DNA of 40,534 nt from Ignavibacteriota bacterium. GTDB taxonomy: Bacteria; Bacteroidota; Ignavibacteria; UBA10030; UBA6906. Numbering within the stretch: position 1 is the first letter of the stretch; each line of letters starts with the position of its first letter. The notes beneath the pieces were generated by a model. The model searched no databases. It had not been told where the DNA came from and saw nothing but the letters and a program-made list of their open reading frames with translations. The position numbers and the translations under genes are program-made. This document shows, piece after piece, positions 1 through 8,679 of this stretch. The stretch lies in assembly GCA_016218065.1 (NCBI GenBank), contig JACRFA010000089.1, forward strand, positions 1 through 40,534, in the 5' to 3' direction.

Positions 1-40
1 TATTTTGCGCGATTGAAGCAACGCTATCGACAACATCGAG

Positions 41-70
41 GCCTCTCCCCGCAAGAGCGAGAGGCTTATT
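41..70. terminator. Possible hairpin terminator
   Basis: GCCTCTC (41-47) and GAGAGGC (59-65) form a perfect 7-bp stem with an 11-nt loop, followed by TTATTT on the + strand. It lies downstream of the DCC-family gene that is read on the - strand, and could end transcription arriving from either side. The T-tract is short, so this is a weak call. Nothing else was recognised in bases 1-168. Confidence 0.3.
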
Positions 71-168
71 TCCGATGGTTCGTTCATCTTTGTCCAAGGT
101 AAAAGTGCAATACCTTTTGAACATTATTCCCAGAATGACACTGGTAGGGCGATTTCCGATAGGAATCT

Positions 169-597
169 CTACATGAATCTCTCTTGCATCTCTCTCGAAG
201 GAACCCAACAGACTTCTTTGCGGCCGAACCAATGATATCTGTTTCGCGCAATCCAATCGTACAGCGCATCACGTACTGATTTCGGAATGATGATGAAGGC
301 ATAGAGCAGCTTCCAACCGCCGCTCAGGTTTCTCGCGACACGCAACGCTGCCGTCGATCGCGTGTAGAGTATGCCGTGCTCAAGAAGGAGAAAGGATGTC
401 ACGCCTTCATCCTCACGATCGTACTGTTTCAGCATCTCCCTCCCCGCCGCGCTTTGCAGTGACGCGAACAGAAAGGCCCTGGATCGATCACGCTTCACAA
501 TGAACTGAACGGTTCCGGTGCACAGGTTGCAGATGCCGTCAAAGAGAATAATCATCGTATCATCGCACACAAGCGTTCTTTCATCAATGAATGTCAT
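169..597 (-). CDS. DCC-family (DUF393) thiol-disulfide oxidoreductase
   Basis: The protein is 142 aa and carries the DUF393 signature FDGICNLC (residues 19-26), with Cys23 and Cys26 forming a thioredoxin-like CxxC. Downstream family features are visible: a basic stretch VKRDRS, then FASLQSAAGREML, an STAALRVARNL segment, and a C-terminal R-N-R-Y-x-W-F-G motif. The family is annotated as predicted thiol-disulfide oxidoreductases; substrates are mostly unknown. No signal peptide is visible, so it is probably cytoplasmic. Translation could also start at the internal Met15 (base 555), directly before the conserved ILFDGICNLC; neither start has a good ribosome-binding site. It stands alone, divergent from the kinase pair. 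Family assignment is firm; function is not. Confidence 0.88.
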   Translation of the reverse strand: MTFIDERTLVCDDTMIILFDGICNLCTGTVQFIVKRDRSRAFLFASLQSAAGREMLKQYDREDEGVTSFLLLEHGILYTRSTAALRVARNLSGGWKLLYAFIIIPKSVRDALYDWIARNRYHWFGRKEVCWVPSREMQERFM

Positions 598-916
598 TTG
601 ATCTCAGAATCTACTTGACAAATAGTGGGCCTTGCCTTACTTTGGTGTTGAAACGATTGTCAGACCGTTGCCTTGCAGACGAAGTCTCGCAGGGTTCTGA
701 ACTGTGGGGAGAAGATAGGAATGTTTTTTGTCATACGCCCTTTCTCAAGATCGTCCGCTCCCGGGCGTCCCCGGGAGCCTTCCGACCTCACGCATGTTGC
801 TTTATCACCTCTACTCGATCTCATTGTTTGTCGACTCTCCTGTAACTTCTCGACTCATGTTTCTTTTTGCCGCTGCCGTTTGATTCGGTGCGCCTTAGAT
901 TTCGCGAGGTAGTGTT
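598..916. other. Divergent intergenic region with a perfect hairpin
   Basis: This 319-bp gap separates the - strand DCC gene from the + strand kinase pair, so it must carry promoters for both. The main structure is a perfect 9-bp stem, GCTCCCGGG (757-765) and CCCGGGAGC (770-778), with a 4-nt loop. No T-tract follows it on either strand. Open frames here look non-coding. No convincing sigma70 promoter was picked out. Confidence 0.5.
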
Positions 917-2050
917 GTGATACGCGAGAAAGTGAAAGTCAACGTCAGTGCCAGGACAGCCAAAGAGCCTGCGCTCTTCGATGAACAGTTTCGGCTTGCC
1001 GTCGAAGCAGCGCCGAACGCGATGATTCTTGTCGATAGTGGGGGAAGTATCGTGCTGATCAATTCGCTGGTTGAAAGATTGTTCGGCTACGCGCGTGAAG
1101 AACTGATGGGCCAATCCATCGAGGTACTGTTGCCGGAGAAACATCGACGAGGGCACATTGCGTTTCGCGCATCGTTCATGTCGGACCCCGTCGCCCGCCC
1201 GATGGGAGCAGGTCGTGATTTGTACGGCTGCCACAAAGATGGAACGGAAATCCCGCTTGAGATCGGGTTGAATCCCCTCTCCACAACGGAGGGAATGTTC
1301 GTGCTCGCATCGGCAATCGATCTCCGTGAACGCAAGCTGCAAGAGGAACGACTCAAAGAATCGCTGCGGGAAAAGGAAGTTCTTCTCAAAGAGATCCACC
1401 ACCGAGTCAAAAACAATCTGCAAGTGATTGCGAGCTTGCTCGACATCCAGGCGTCGTATTCCAAAGAGCCGGGAGTAAAGGAAGTGTTTCGCGAAAGCCG
1501 CAATCGCGTGCACGCGATGGGAATGATACACGAGCGGTTGTACCGATCCAGAAATCTCGACCGCATCGATCTGGGCGAGTATCTCAGGGACATGACCTCC
1601 GATTTGCTCGACTCCTACGGCACGAACCGGGAGCTTATCACGCTCTCGGTGATCGCGCAGCCTGTGCCGGTGAATCTTGACACGGCAAATTGCTGCGGAC
1701 TCATCGTGCATGAGTTGGTTTCGAATTCACTCAAGCATGCGTTTGTCCACAGGGGCCACGGAACAATTACGATCGACATTCAAACACGAACGGAAAACGA
1801 TTCTTCGCCTCTGATTGTTGTTAAGGTGAGTGACGATGGGGTGGGATTCCCTGAGAATATTGATTTTCAGCAAGCAGAATCCATGGGGTTGCAATTGACA
1901 AATACGTTGATCGATCAGCTACAGGGAAGCATTGAACTCGATGCGGCGCACGGAACCACATTCGCACTGTCGTTTCGCGAACTGCAAGATAAAGAACGAG
2001 TGCCCGCCCCCGACGGATTTCAACCATCAGAGCAAGGACGGCACGCATGA
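917..2050 (+). CDS. PAS-domain sensor histidine kinase (HisKA_2 type)
   Basis: The 377-aa protein has no membrane segment, so it is a soluble sensor kinase. A PAS domain covers about residues 22-138, including FGYAREELMGQ and the PMGAGRDLYG loop common in this subfamily. The phosphoacceptor box EIHHRVKNNLQ lies at 159-169, with His161/162 as phosphoacceptor candidates; this is the HisKA_2/HWE-like dimerisation type. The ATP-binding domain shows the N-box HELVSN (265-270) and the G-box DDGVGF (306-311), then GLQLTNTL. The GTG start at 917 follows a GCGAGGT sequence and leaves a short leader before the PAS domain. Its stop overlaps the next gene by 4 bases (ATGA), so the two are translationally coupled and probably signal together. 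The sensed signal is unknown. Confidence 0.93.
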   Translation: MIREKVKVNVSARTAKEPALFDEQFRLAVEAAPNAMILVDSGGSIVLINSLVERLFGYAREELMGQSIEVLLPEKHRRGHIAFRASFMSDPVARPMGAGRDLYGCHKDGTEIPLEIGLNPLSTTEGMFVLASAIDLRERKLQEERLKESLREKEVLLKEIHHRVKNNLQVIASLLDIQASYSKEPGVKEVFRESRNRVHAMGMIHERLYRSRNLDRIDLGEYLRDMTSDLLDSYGTNRELITLSVIAQPVPVNLDTANCCGLIVHELVSNSLKHAFVHRGHGTITIDIQTRTENDSSPLIVVKVSDDGVGFPENIDFQQAESMGLQLTNTLIDQLQGSIELDAAHGTTFALSFRELQDKERVPAPDGFQPSEQGRHA

Positions 2051-4716
2051 CTTCCTCGCGCATCTTGGTTGTCGAAGACGAACGGATCGTTGCCAAAGAC
2101 ATTCAAACGAAGCTCCGATCCTTCGGCTATACTGCGCCTGCGGTCGCGTCTTCTGCGGAAGAAGCGATCAAGGCCGTCGAGCGAGACCGTCCCGATCTGG
2201 TTCTCATGGATATTGTGCTGCGCGGGCGAGAGAGCGGCATCGAAGCGGCACAGCAGATTCACAAACACTACGATGTCCCGATCATCTACCTGACGGCGTA
2301 CGCCGATGCTCACACGCTGGAGCGGGCAAAAGAAACCGGCCCTGTTGGATACATTCTCAAGCCGTTCAAGGAGCGCGATCTGCAGATCGCGGTCGAGATG
2401 GCGCTCTATAAACATCAGATGGAACGGCGTCTCAAAGAGCATGAGCAGTGGCTGAACACAACGCTTGAAAGTATCGGCGATGCCGTAATTGCAACCGATG
2501 TCACCGGCGTTATTCAGTTCATCAACGCTTCTGCCGAAGTCCTGACTGGCTGGCGAAAAGAAGATGCGCTCGGAAAAGATCTCGTGGAGGTGTACCACAT
2601 TCTCGATAGCGAATCTCATGAGCGACTGATCGATCCCGTCTCCACGGTCCTGCTGCAAGGACGGAGCTTCGAATTGGGAAATCATACGATCGTGAAATCG
2701 TTGACAGGAAAAGAAACGCGTATCCAGCAAAGCGGCTCACAGATCAAAGACAGCAACGGCAATATCTTCGGCGTTGTGCTGGTCTTGCGGGATATGACGG
2801 ATCACTACCGGTATCTCGAAGACCTGCACCGGACGCAGGAACGCTATCGACTTCTCTTTGAACACAATCCTCAGCCGATGTGGGTGTTCGATAGACACAC
2901 GCTCGCGTTTCTTGCGGTGAATACAGCTGCGATCACGTCGTACGGATATTCGGAAGAGGAATTCCTCAGGATGACGATCAAAGACATTCGTCCGCCCGAG
3001 GAAGTGCCGGCCCTCATGGACAGACTTGCAGGCCCGCCTCGCCAGACGAAGCACGGCTTATGGAAGCATCGGAAAAAGGATGGTACGATCATCATTGTTG
3101 ATGTCTCGACGCATGAACTGCAGTTCGAAGGACGTGATGCTGTTCTTGTTTTATCGATGGATGTTACTGAGCGCGAGCGCGCCACTGAAGCCGTGCGCGA
3201 GAGCGAAGAACGTTTTCGCAATCTGATTGAGAATGCTCGCGATGCCATCTTCACGCTGTCACGCGACGCCATCTTCACAACGCTCAATCCGGCGTTTGAA
3301 CTGATCACCGGACTCAAGCGGGACGAATGGATCGGAAAATCACTCACAACGCTCGTCCATCCCGAAGACCTCAAGGTTGCCATCGAACATTTTGGCAATA
3401 CGATCAACGGCCGACAATCGCCCGTCTTTGAGCTGCGTCTGCTCACGACAAAGGACGAATATGTGGTCGTTGAGATCATGACTGCCCCCCAGCAACACCG
3501 GGGACGTGTTGCAGGCGTGTTGGGTATCGCACGAGATATTTCCGAACGGCGAAGGCTCGAAGAACATGTCCGCGAAAACCAAAAGCTCGACAGCCTCGGC
3601 ACGCTTGCCGGCGGAATTGCTCACGACTTCAATAACATTCTCGCCATCATACTCGGCCATGCAACATTGCTCAATCAGCTGATGAGAGAGAAGGATCAGG
3701 CCCAGGATAAGAGCCTCAGGGCCATTGCCACATCAGTCGAGCGCGGCAGCGGCGTTGTCAAAAAACTCATGGCCTTCGCAAGAAAGACTGAGGTGCAGCT
3801 CGGCCCCGTGGATGTGAACCAGGAAATTCAGGAGACTATTGCGCTGTTGAGGGAGACATTCCCGCGGTCGATTGAGTTCAAACTCAATCTGACACGCGGT
3901 CTGCCGTTGATCATGGCCGACCGGAATCAACTGCATCAGGTATTCTTGAACCTCTGCGTCAACGCTCGCGACGCAATGGAAGAGACAGGGACACTCAGCT
4001 TCGAAACCGAGATGATCGAGGGAAGTACATTGCTGGCGCGTTACCCGACGGTAACAGAGGAGAAATACATCCATGTCAGCGTCTCCGATACCGGCTTTGG
4101 AATGGACAGCACTGTTGCAAGCCGCATCTTCGAGCCATTCTTCACAACAAAAGGTCCGGGCAAAGGAACCGGCCTGGGACTTTCCGTGGTGTATGGCGTT
4201 GTGAAGAACCATCAGGGGTTCATCGACGTTGAGAGCGAGCTTGGGCTGGGAACTACGTTCCACGTCTATCTCCCTGTGCGCGGCGAACGATTGAAAACAA
4301 CAAAGACGCTTCCTCCCAGCCAAGATGAAGATCTGCGCGGCAACGAAACCATCCTCATCATCGAAGATGAGAAGGCGCTTCTGGAGTTGCTGCGCGAAAC
4401 ATTCGAATCGGCAGGCTACTCAATCATCAGCGCTGAGACAGGACCCGATGGCGTCGAGAAGTATCGGCAGCATCAGCATGACATTGCCCTGGTGCTGACG
4501 GACATCGGGCTTCCCGGATTCTCAGGCTGGGAAGTTTGCAGCCGCATTCGGTACATCAATCCCGATGCGCAGATGATTCTTGCCAGCGGCTATCTCGATC
4601 CTGATCGTGCCTCGACCGGCATTGATGTGGCGAAGCTCGAGATCATTGAAAAGCCGTATCAGCCCTATCATGTGCTCGCACGAGTGCGTCATGTGCTGAA
4701 TCAGAGGGTGCAGTAG
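2047..4716 (+). CDS. Hybrid histidine kinase REC-PAS-PAS-PAS-HisKA-HATPase-REC
   Basis: This is an 889-aa multidomain signalling protein. An N-terminal receiver (about 1-120) has VVEDE, phosphoacceptor Asp55, Thr83 and Lys105. Three PAS domains follow (about 135-255, 265-380 and 385-505). The HisKA box GGIAHDFNN gives His526. The HATPase domain shows the N-box around NLCVNARDAM (635-644), the G1 box DTGFGM (681-686) and the G2 box KGTGLGL (706-712). A second receiver (about 767-885) has IIEDE, Asp819 and Lys869. No transmembrane segment is visible. The gene overlaps the upstream kinase by 4 bases. Its N-terminal receiver could take phosphate from that kinase and pass the signal into this protein's own kinase core, giving a phosphorelay. 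There is no DNA-binding output, so the final target lies elsewhere. Confidence 0.94.
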   Translation: MTSSRILVVEDERIVAKDIQTKLRSFGYTAPAVASSAEEAIKAVERDRPDLVLMDIVLRGRESGIEAAQQIHKHYDVPIIYLTAYADAHTLERAKETGPVGYILKPFKERDLQIAVEMALYKHQMERRLKEHEQWLNTTLESIGDAVIATDVTGVIQFINASAEVLTGWRKEDALGKDLVEVYHILDSESHERLIDPVSTVLLQGRSFELGNHTIVKSLTGKETRIQQSGSQIKDSNGNIFGVVLVLRDMTDHYRYLEDLHRTQERYRLLFEHNPQPMWVFDRHTLAFLAVNTAAITSYGYSEEEFLRMTIKDIRPPEEVPALMDRLAGPPRQTKHGLWKHRKKDGTIIIVDVSTHELQFEGRDAVLVLSMDVTERERATEAVRESEERFRNLIENARDAIFTLSRDAIFTTLNPAFELITGLKRDEWIGKSLTTLVHPEDLKVAIEHFGNTINGRQSPVFELRLLTTKDEYVVVEIMTAPQQHRGRVAGVLGIARDISERRRLEEHVRENQKLDSLGTLAGGIAHDFNNILAIILGHATLLNQLMREKDQAQDKSLRAIATSVERGSGVVKKLMAFARKTEVQLGPVDVNQEIQETIALLRETFPRSIEFKLNLTRGLPLIMADRNQLHQVFLNLCVNARDAMEETGTLSFETEMIEGSTLLARYPTVTEEKYIHVSVSDTGFGMDSTVASRIFEPFFTTKGPGKGTGLGLSVVYGVVKNHQGFIDVESELGLGTTFHVYLPVRGERLKTTKTLPPSQDEDLRGNETILIIEDEKALLELLRETFESAGYSIISAETGPDGVEKYRQHQHDIALVLTDIGLPGFSGWEVCSRIRYINPDAQMILASGYLDPDRASTGIDVAKLEIIEKPYQPYHVLARVRHVLNQRVQ

Positions 4717-4818
4717 CGCGGTTGCTCTTCCTCGTCCGTTTCTCTATCTTTGTTCACTCCAACACTGAGTAGCCCTTTCAATCAAGACCGGCGTGCCCAT
4801 CTTACCGACAAACATCAC

Positions 4819-4911
4819 ATGACGATCAACGCAATCATCTTCGGGGCGAGAGGCGTGGTAGGCGAAGCACGCGGCGCGCACCGCTCAAAAGCGGTCAACT
4901 TGAGTAACTGA
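4819..4911 (+). pseudogene. Truncated 5' fragment of an NAD(P)-binding oxidoreductase gene
   Basis: The frame starts ATG-ACG-ATC and encodes M-T-I-N-A-I-I-F-G-A-R-G-V-V-G-E, nearly the same as the start of the intact gene at 6919 (MINAIIFGASGMVGE). About 45 bases align with only a handful of mismatches apart from one extra codon. After GGCGAAG the similarity stops. A second short match follows: GCGGCGCGCACC near 4871-4882 also occurs at about 7204-7215 inside the intact gene, suggesting an internal deletion of over 200 bp plus a frameshift. The frame ends at TGA 4909-4911, inside the left end of the adjacent repeat element. It cannot encode a working enzyme. Confidence 0.65.
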
Positions 4912-5226
4912 TGTTACGCACGAAGGCAGTCCACGCATCGATTTGCGCTCGTGTCACCTCGTCACTACGTGACGTCTCAGTCCCTCTGGTTTTGTTAGCA
5001 GACCGTAAACGGTCTGCCTAATATCATATCGTCCCTGCGGGACGAGCGTAGCGTTGCCGCTGGCGCATACGCCACGTAGTGGCAAACTGAAAGTAGCCCG
5101 ACCTTTCCTCCAAAGGAGTCCCTTCGGGACAAGGTCGGGTGAAAAGAGCAAAACATTCAAGTCCGTCGCGTAGCGACGGAGTGGATACGTCGGGATGTGA
5201 ATTCTGTCGCTTGCGTAACGTCAGTA
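4906..5226. mobile_element. MITE-like palindromic element with 15-bp terminal inverted repeats
   Basis: The ends AACTGATGTTACGCA (4906-4920) and TGCGTAACGTCAGTA (5212-5226) are inverted copies matching at 13 of 15 positions. The roughly 321-bp interior encodes no transposase but is packed with perfect hairpins: CGTCAC/GTGACG (4960-4974), GCAGACCGT/ACGGTCTGC (4998-5017), TCGTCCC/GGGACGA (5029-5045), the long CCCGACCTT/AAGGTCGGG arm pair (5097-5139) enclosing GTCCC/GGGAC, and TCCGTCGC/GCGACGGA (5162-5180). No clear target-site duplication was seen. A non-autonomous element moved by a transposase elsewhere, or a composite of extragenic palindromes, would both fit. Confidence 0.5.
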
Positions 5227-5256
5227 GCTTAGATGAGAATCCCTAACACGCACAAT

Positions 5257-6810
5257 ATGAAAACCACAACATTCATCGCCACCCTCTTCCTCGCCTGCTC
5301 CACACTGTACGCGCAACAACCATCACTGTCTGACATCGATACGTTTGTCGGAAAAGTGATGAAGGAGTTCGACGTTCCGGGAATCAGCCTTTCGATTGTG
5401 AAGGATGGCAAACTAGTCGCAGCGAAAGGGTATGGCATCCGAAAATTGGGAACATCGGCTCCGGTGGATGCGCAGACACTCTTCGGCATCGCATCCAACA
5501 CGAAAGCCTTCACGGCAACGGCACTCGGCATGCTCGTCGAAGAGGGAAAGCTGGAATGGGATGCACCTGTGATCAACTATCTTCCATGGTTCCGGCTTTC
5601 CGATCCGTATGTGACGCGCGAGCTGACCATACGCGATCTGCTGGTGCACCAGAGCGGGCTTGGGCTTGGCGCAGGCGATCTGCTCTGGTGGCCGTACTCT
5701 ACGTATACGCGGAACGAGATTGCACACCGCTTGCGCTACATACCGCTTGCCACCAGCTTCCGCAGCGCGTATGCGTACGATAACGTGCTGTATCTTGTCG
5801 CGGGCGAGGTTGTCGAGGCGGTCACCGGACAATCATGGGAAGACTTCGTCGGGACGCGCATCGTCAAGCGCATCGGCATGGCGCACTCCACTGTGACGTG
5901 CAATTTTTCGCGGGATGGAAATGTCGCGACCACGCACGCGAAGGTTGACGGCCGTTTGCAAATTGTCCAGCCCGACATGAGCAGCAATACAAGTCCGGCG
6001 GGAGGCATCCACTCGAATGCAGAAGACATGGCGAAGTGGATGATTGTGCAGCTCGACTCGGGCAAACTCGCCGACGGGTCGCGGCTCTTCTCGCCGAAGA
6101 CAACGCGTCAACTCTGGTCGCTCGTTACGCCGATATCGATCGCTTCTCCTGCACCAGAATTGGAGCCGCTGCGCGCAAACTTCAATGGCTATGCTCTCGG
6201 ATTCGGAGTCCGCGACTACCGGGGGCACAAGACTGTGTCGCATACGGGCGGACTTCCCGGCTATGTTTCGCGCGTATTTATGATCCCCGACCAGAAGCTG
6301 GGGATTGCCGTGCTCACCAATCAGGAGTCGGGCGATGCATTCAACGCCATCGTGTATTTCATCGTCGACCGCTATCTCAACGCGCCGAAGCACGACTGGC
6401 TGGCGGCATACAAGAGAACGGCCGGGCGGAGAGATTCGACGAACCGCGCTGCCGAGCAAGCAGCGCGTACATCGCGCGATTCAACATCACGCCCGTCGCT
6501 CTCGCTCGCAAAGTACGCCGGAACATATCGCGATCCATGGTACGGCGATGTGCGGGTCGATCTGGAAAACGGAGCGCTTGTCATGAAGTTTTCCCACACT
6601 CCCCTGCTGACGGGGAATCTCGAACACTATCAGTTCAATACGTTCATCGCCCGATGGCACAGCCGTGAGCTTCGCGCCGATGCGTATGTGACGTTTGACC
6701 TCGACGAGAAGGGACTGGTGGATGAAATCAAGATGAAACCCGCTTCTCCTGAGGTGGATTTCAGTTTCGATTTTCAGGACTTGCGCCTGAAGCCTGCAGC
6801 TTCAAAGTGA
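5257..6810 (+). CDS. Secreted serine hydrolase, beta-lactamase/AmpC-like fold
   Basis: The 517-aa protein belongs to the beta-lactamase (class C/penicillin-binding protein-like) serine hydrolases. Starting at 5257 gives a clean signal peptide (MKTTTFIATLFLACSTLYAQ); the upstream in-frame ATG at 5233 would add eight residues before it. Catalytic motifs are SNTK (Ser80, Lys83), YDN (Tyr174, Asn176) and HTG (His329). A C-terminal beta-rich DUF3471-like domain covers about the last 110 residues, after a Ser/Thr/Arg-rich linker. Such proteins act in the periplasm or outside as esterases, peptidases or peptidoglycan hydrolases; the substrate cannot be told. It sits immediately after the palindromic element and about 108 bp before the NAD(P)-binding gene, with a second serine hydrolase beyond. 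Confidence 0.92.
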   Translation: MKTTTFIATLFLACSTLYAQQPSLSDIDTFVGKVMKEFDVPGISLSIVKDGKLVAAKGYGIRKLGTSAPVDAQTLFGIASNTKAFTATALGMLVEEGKLEWDAPVINYLPWFRLSDPYVTRELTIRDLLVHQSGLGLGAGDLLWWPYSTYTRNEIAHRLRYIPLATSFRSAYAYDNVLYLVAGEVVEAVTGQSWEDFVGTRIVKRIGMAHSTVTCNFSRDGNVATTHAKVDGRLQIVQPDMSSNTSPAGGIHSNAEDMAKWMIVQLDSGKLADGSRLFSPKTTRQLWSLVTPISIASPAPELEPLRANFNGYALGFGVRDYRGHKTVSHTGGLPGYVSRVFMIPDQKLGIAVLTNQESGDAFNAIVYFIVDRYLNAPKHDWLAAYKRTAGRRDSTNRAAEQAARTSRDSTSRPSLSLAKYAGTYRDPWYGDVRVDLENGALVMKFSHTPLLTGNLEHYQFNTFIARWHSRELRADAYVTFDLDEKGLVDEIKMKPASPEVDFSFDFQDLRLKPAASK

Positions 6811-6918
6811 TGAGAGGCAGGGCGCCGCTAATTGCAAAACGCCGGGCGAAAAGATTTTGTTCGAGTATGATTTTGTGAGTGATATGGATGGCGAATTTCC
6901 AGCGGAGTTCGTGAAAAA

Positions 6919-7578
6919 ATGATCAACGCAATCATCTTCGGCGCAAGCGGCATGGTTGGCGAGGGAGTTCTGCTCGAAGCCTTGAAGCATCCCGACGTGC
7001 AATCGGTGCTGGTAATCGGGCGACGATCATGCGGCAGAAAGCACCCAAAGTTGAGGGAGACAATTCATCAGGATTTCTTCGACTACTCGGCAATCAAGGA
7101 TTCGCTCGCCGGATACAACGCATGCCTGTTTTGTCTTGGCGTCTCTTCCATCGGCATGAACGAAGCGGACTACACGCGTACGACGTACGACCTCACGATG
7201 CATGCGGCGCGCACCCTCTCTGCGGCCAACCCTGCAATGACTTTCTGCTACGTCTCAGGAGCGGGAACAGATAGCAGCGAACGCGGACGCAGCATGTGGG
7301 CGCGAGTCAAAGGCAAAACTGAAAACGACCTGAGGACGCTGCCATTCAAAGCCGCATACGCGTTCAGGCCCGGCTTCATCAAACCATCTGCGGGACAGCA
7401 ACATGCGTTCACCATTGCCAGAATGCTTGGCGTGCTGCACCCGATCTGGAAGACATTTCTTCCGAAGTACGTGTGCACGATGGAAGACCTTGGCCGTTCC
7501 ATGATCCGAGCCGCAGACCAAGGGTATTCCAAATCAATTCTGGAAAACTCCGATATCAGACAACTCGCCAATACCTGA
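6919..7578 (+). CDS. NAD(P)-binding Rossmann oxidoreductase (HTATIP2/YbjT-like)
   Basis: The 219-aa protein opens with a Rossmann fold whose dinucleotide loop is GASGMVG (residues 8-14), typical of atypical short-chain dehydrogenases that bind NAD(P)H. Other family features are CLFCLGVSS, FCYVSGAGTDSSERG and the W-A-R-V-K-G-K-T-E segment with the Lys often paired with the active site. RPGFIKP follows near residue 152. There is no membrane segment, so it is cytoplasmic. Substrate is unknown. It starts about 108 bp after a serine hydrolase and ends 6 bp before another, so co-expression is likely. A decayed copy of its 5' end lies at 4819, on the far side of the first hydrolase. Confidence 0.88.
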   Translation: MINAIIFGASGMVGEGVLLEALKHPDVQSVLVIGRRSCGRKHPKLRETIHQDFFDYSAIKDSLAGYNACLFCLGVSSIGMNEADYTRTTYDLTMHAARTLSAANPAMTFCYVSGAGTDSSERGRSMWARVKGKTENDLRTLPFKAAYAFRPGFIKPSAGQQHAFTIARMLGVLHPIWKTFLPKYVCTMEDLGRSMIRAADQGYSKSILENSDIRQLANT

Positions 7579-7584
7579 AACGAT

Positions 7585-8649
7585 ATGCGACCATTGGTAA
7601 TCAGTAACTCGCTCATTATCCTCGCCGGACTTTTCATCACTTCATGCACTATGACAAACGACCAATCGATTGCCGCCCTGATGGCGGAGTACGCCTCGCC
7701 CAACACGCCCGGCGCGGCCGTGCTGGTGATGAAACACGACAGCATCGTTTTCTCAAAAGCGTACGGCCTTGCAGACCTGGAGGTGCAACGACCCGTCACG
7801 CCGGCAACGAATTTCCGGCTGGCTTCAGTGACGAAGGAGTTCACGGCAATGTGCATCATGCTTCTCGCCGACCGCGGCCGTCTCTCGTATGAAGATTCGT
7901 TGGCGAAGTTCTTCCCCGATTTCCCGTCGTACGGCAGAGCGATTACAGTGCGGCAACTGCTCAATCACACATCCGGTCTCGTCGATTACGAATCGCTGAT
8001 CCCCGATTCTCACACCGTGCAGGTGTTGGATCGTGATTGCCTCGCGCTGCTGATGTCCGTCGATTCGTTGTATTTCCCTTCCGGCACAAAATTCCAATAC
8101 AGCAATACCGGTTACGCCTTCCTCGCGTTGATCATCGAGAAAGTGTCGGGCAAGCCCTTTGCAGATTTTCTGCGGGAAAATATTTTTGAAAAGGTCGGAA
8201 TGCCGACGACGGTTGCTTTCGAGAACGGAATCTCAGCGGTGCAGAACCGAGCGTATGGCTATTCATTCAAGAATGGAAAGTGGACCCTCACGGATCAAAG
8301 CGTCACAAGCGCTGTGCTTGGCGATGGAGGGATTTATTCCAATGTCGAAGAGATGTCGCGTTGGATCTCGGCTCTATTCAGTTCCCGCCTCATCTCGACA
8401 GAAACTCAGCGCGTAGCGTGGACGGAAGGTCTTCTGAATAATGGAACTCCGATTGACTACGGGATTGGCTGGCATCTGGAAACATATCGCAACATCCGTC
8501 ACCCGCATCACGGCGGAAGCACCATGGGATTCCGAAACCACATCCATCTCTTCCCCGAACAGAAACTCATGGTCATCGTGCTGACGAATCGGAATCAAGG
8601 CGAACCCGCCGATCTCGCACACAAGATCGCCGACTTGTTTCTGGAGTGA
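7585..8649 (+). CDS. Serine hydrolase lipoprotein, beta-lactamase-like
   Basis: This 354-aa protein is a second beta-lactamase-fold hydrolase. The N-terminus carries a lipoprotein signal with lipobox FITSC, placing the lipidated Cys at residue 21. Catalytic motifs are SVTK (Ser81, Lys84), YSN (Tyr172, Asn174) and HGG near residue 311. It lacks the C-terminal DUF3471-like domain present in the hydrolase at 5257, so the two are not simple recent duplicates. The start lies 6 bp after the NAD(P)-binding gene, suggesting one transcript. It is probably a membrane-anchored periplasmic esterase or D-Ala-peptidase-like enzyme; the substrate is unknown. It converges with the heme-binding gene at 8680. 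Confidence 0.92.
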   Translation: MRPLVISNSLIILAGLFITSCTMTNDQSIAALMAEYASPNTPGAAVLVMKHDSIVFSKAYGLADLEVQRPVTPATNFRLASVTKEFTAMCIMLLADRGRLSYEDSLAKFFPDFPSYGRAITVRQLLNHTSGLVDYESLIPDSHTVQVLDRDCLALLMSVDSLYFPSGTKFQYSNTGYAFLALIIEKVSGKPFADFLRENIFEKVGMPTTVAFENGISAVQNRAYGYSFKNGKWTLTDQSVTSAVLGDGGIYSNVEEMSRWISALFSSRLISTETQRVAWTEGLLNNGTPIDYGIGWHLETYRNIRHPHHGGSTMGFRNHIHLFPEQKLMVIVLTNRNQGEPADLAHKIADLFLE

Positions 8650-8679
8650 CATACAATCGTGCTGAGCGTCGACTGAGCC

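Larger units (their letters stand above)
4717..5256. other. 540-bp gap: gene remnant plus palindrome cluster
   Basis: No intact gene lies between the hybrid kinase and the serine hydrolase. From left to right it holds about 100 bp of unassigned sequence, a 5' fragment of an NAD(P)-binding gene (4819-4911), and a palindrome-rich element with inverted ends (4906-5226). The hydrolase start at 5257 follows within 30 bp. Both sub-features are annotated separately. Confidence 0.7.

Noticed and set aside
4998..5180. Palindrome cluster considered as a CRISPR array
   Set aside because: The hairpins differ from each other in sequence and spacing; there is no repeated unit with spacers and no cas gene.
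6811..6921. Short protein-like frame just before the NAD(P)-binding gene, ending in an ATGA overlap
   Set aside because: It is only about 35 codons without a start codon or family match; it could be a remnant, but evidence is too thin.
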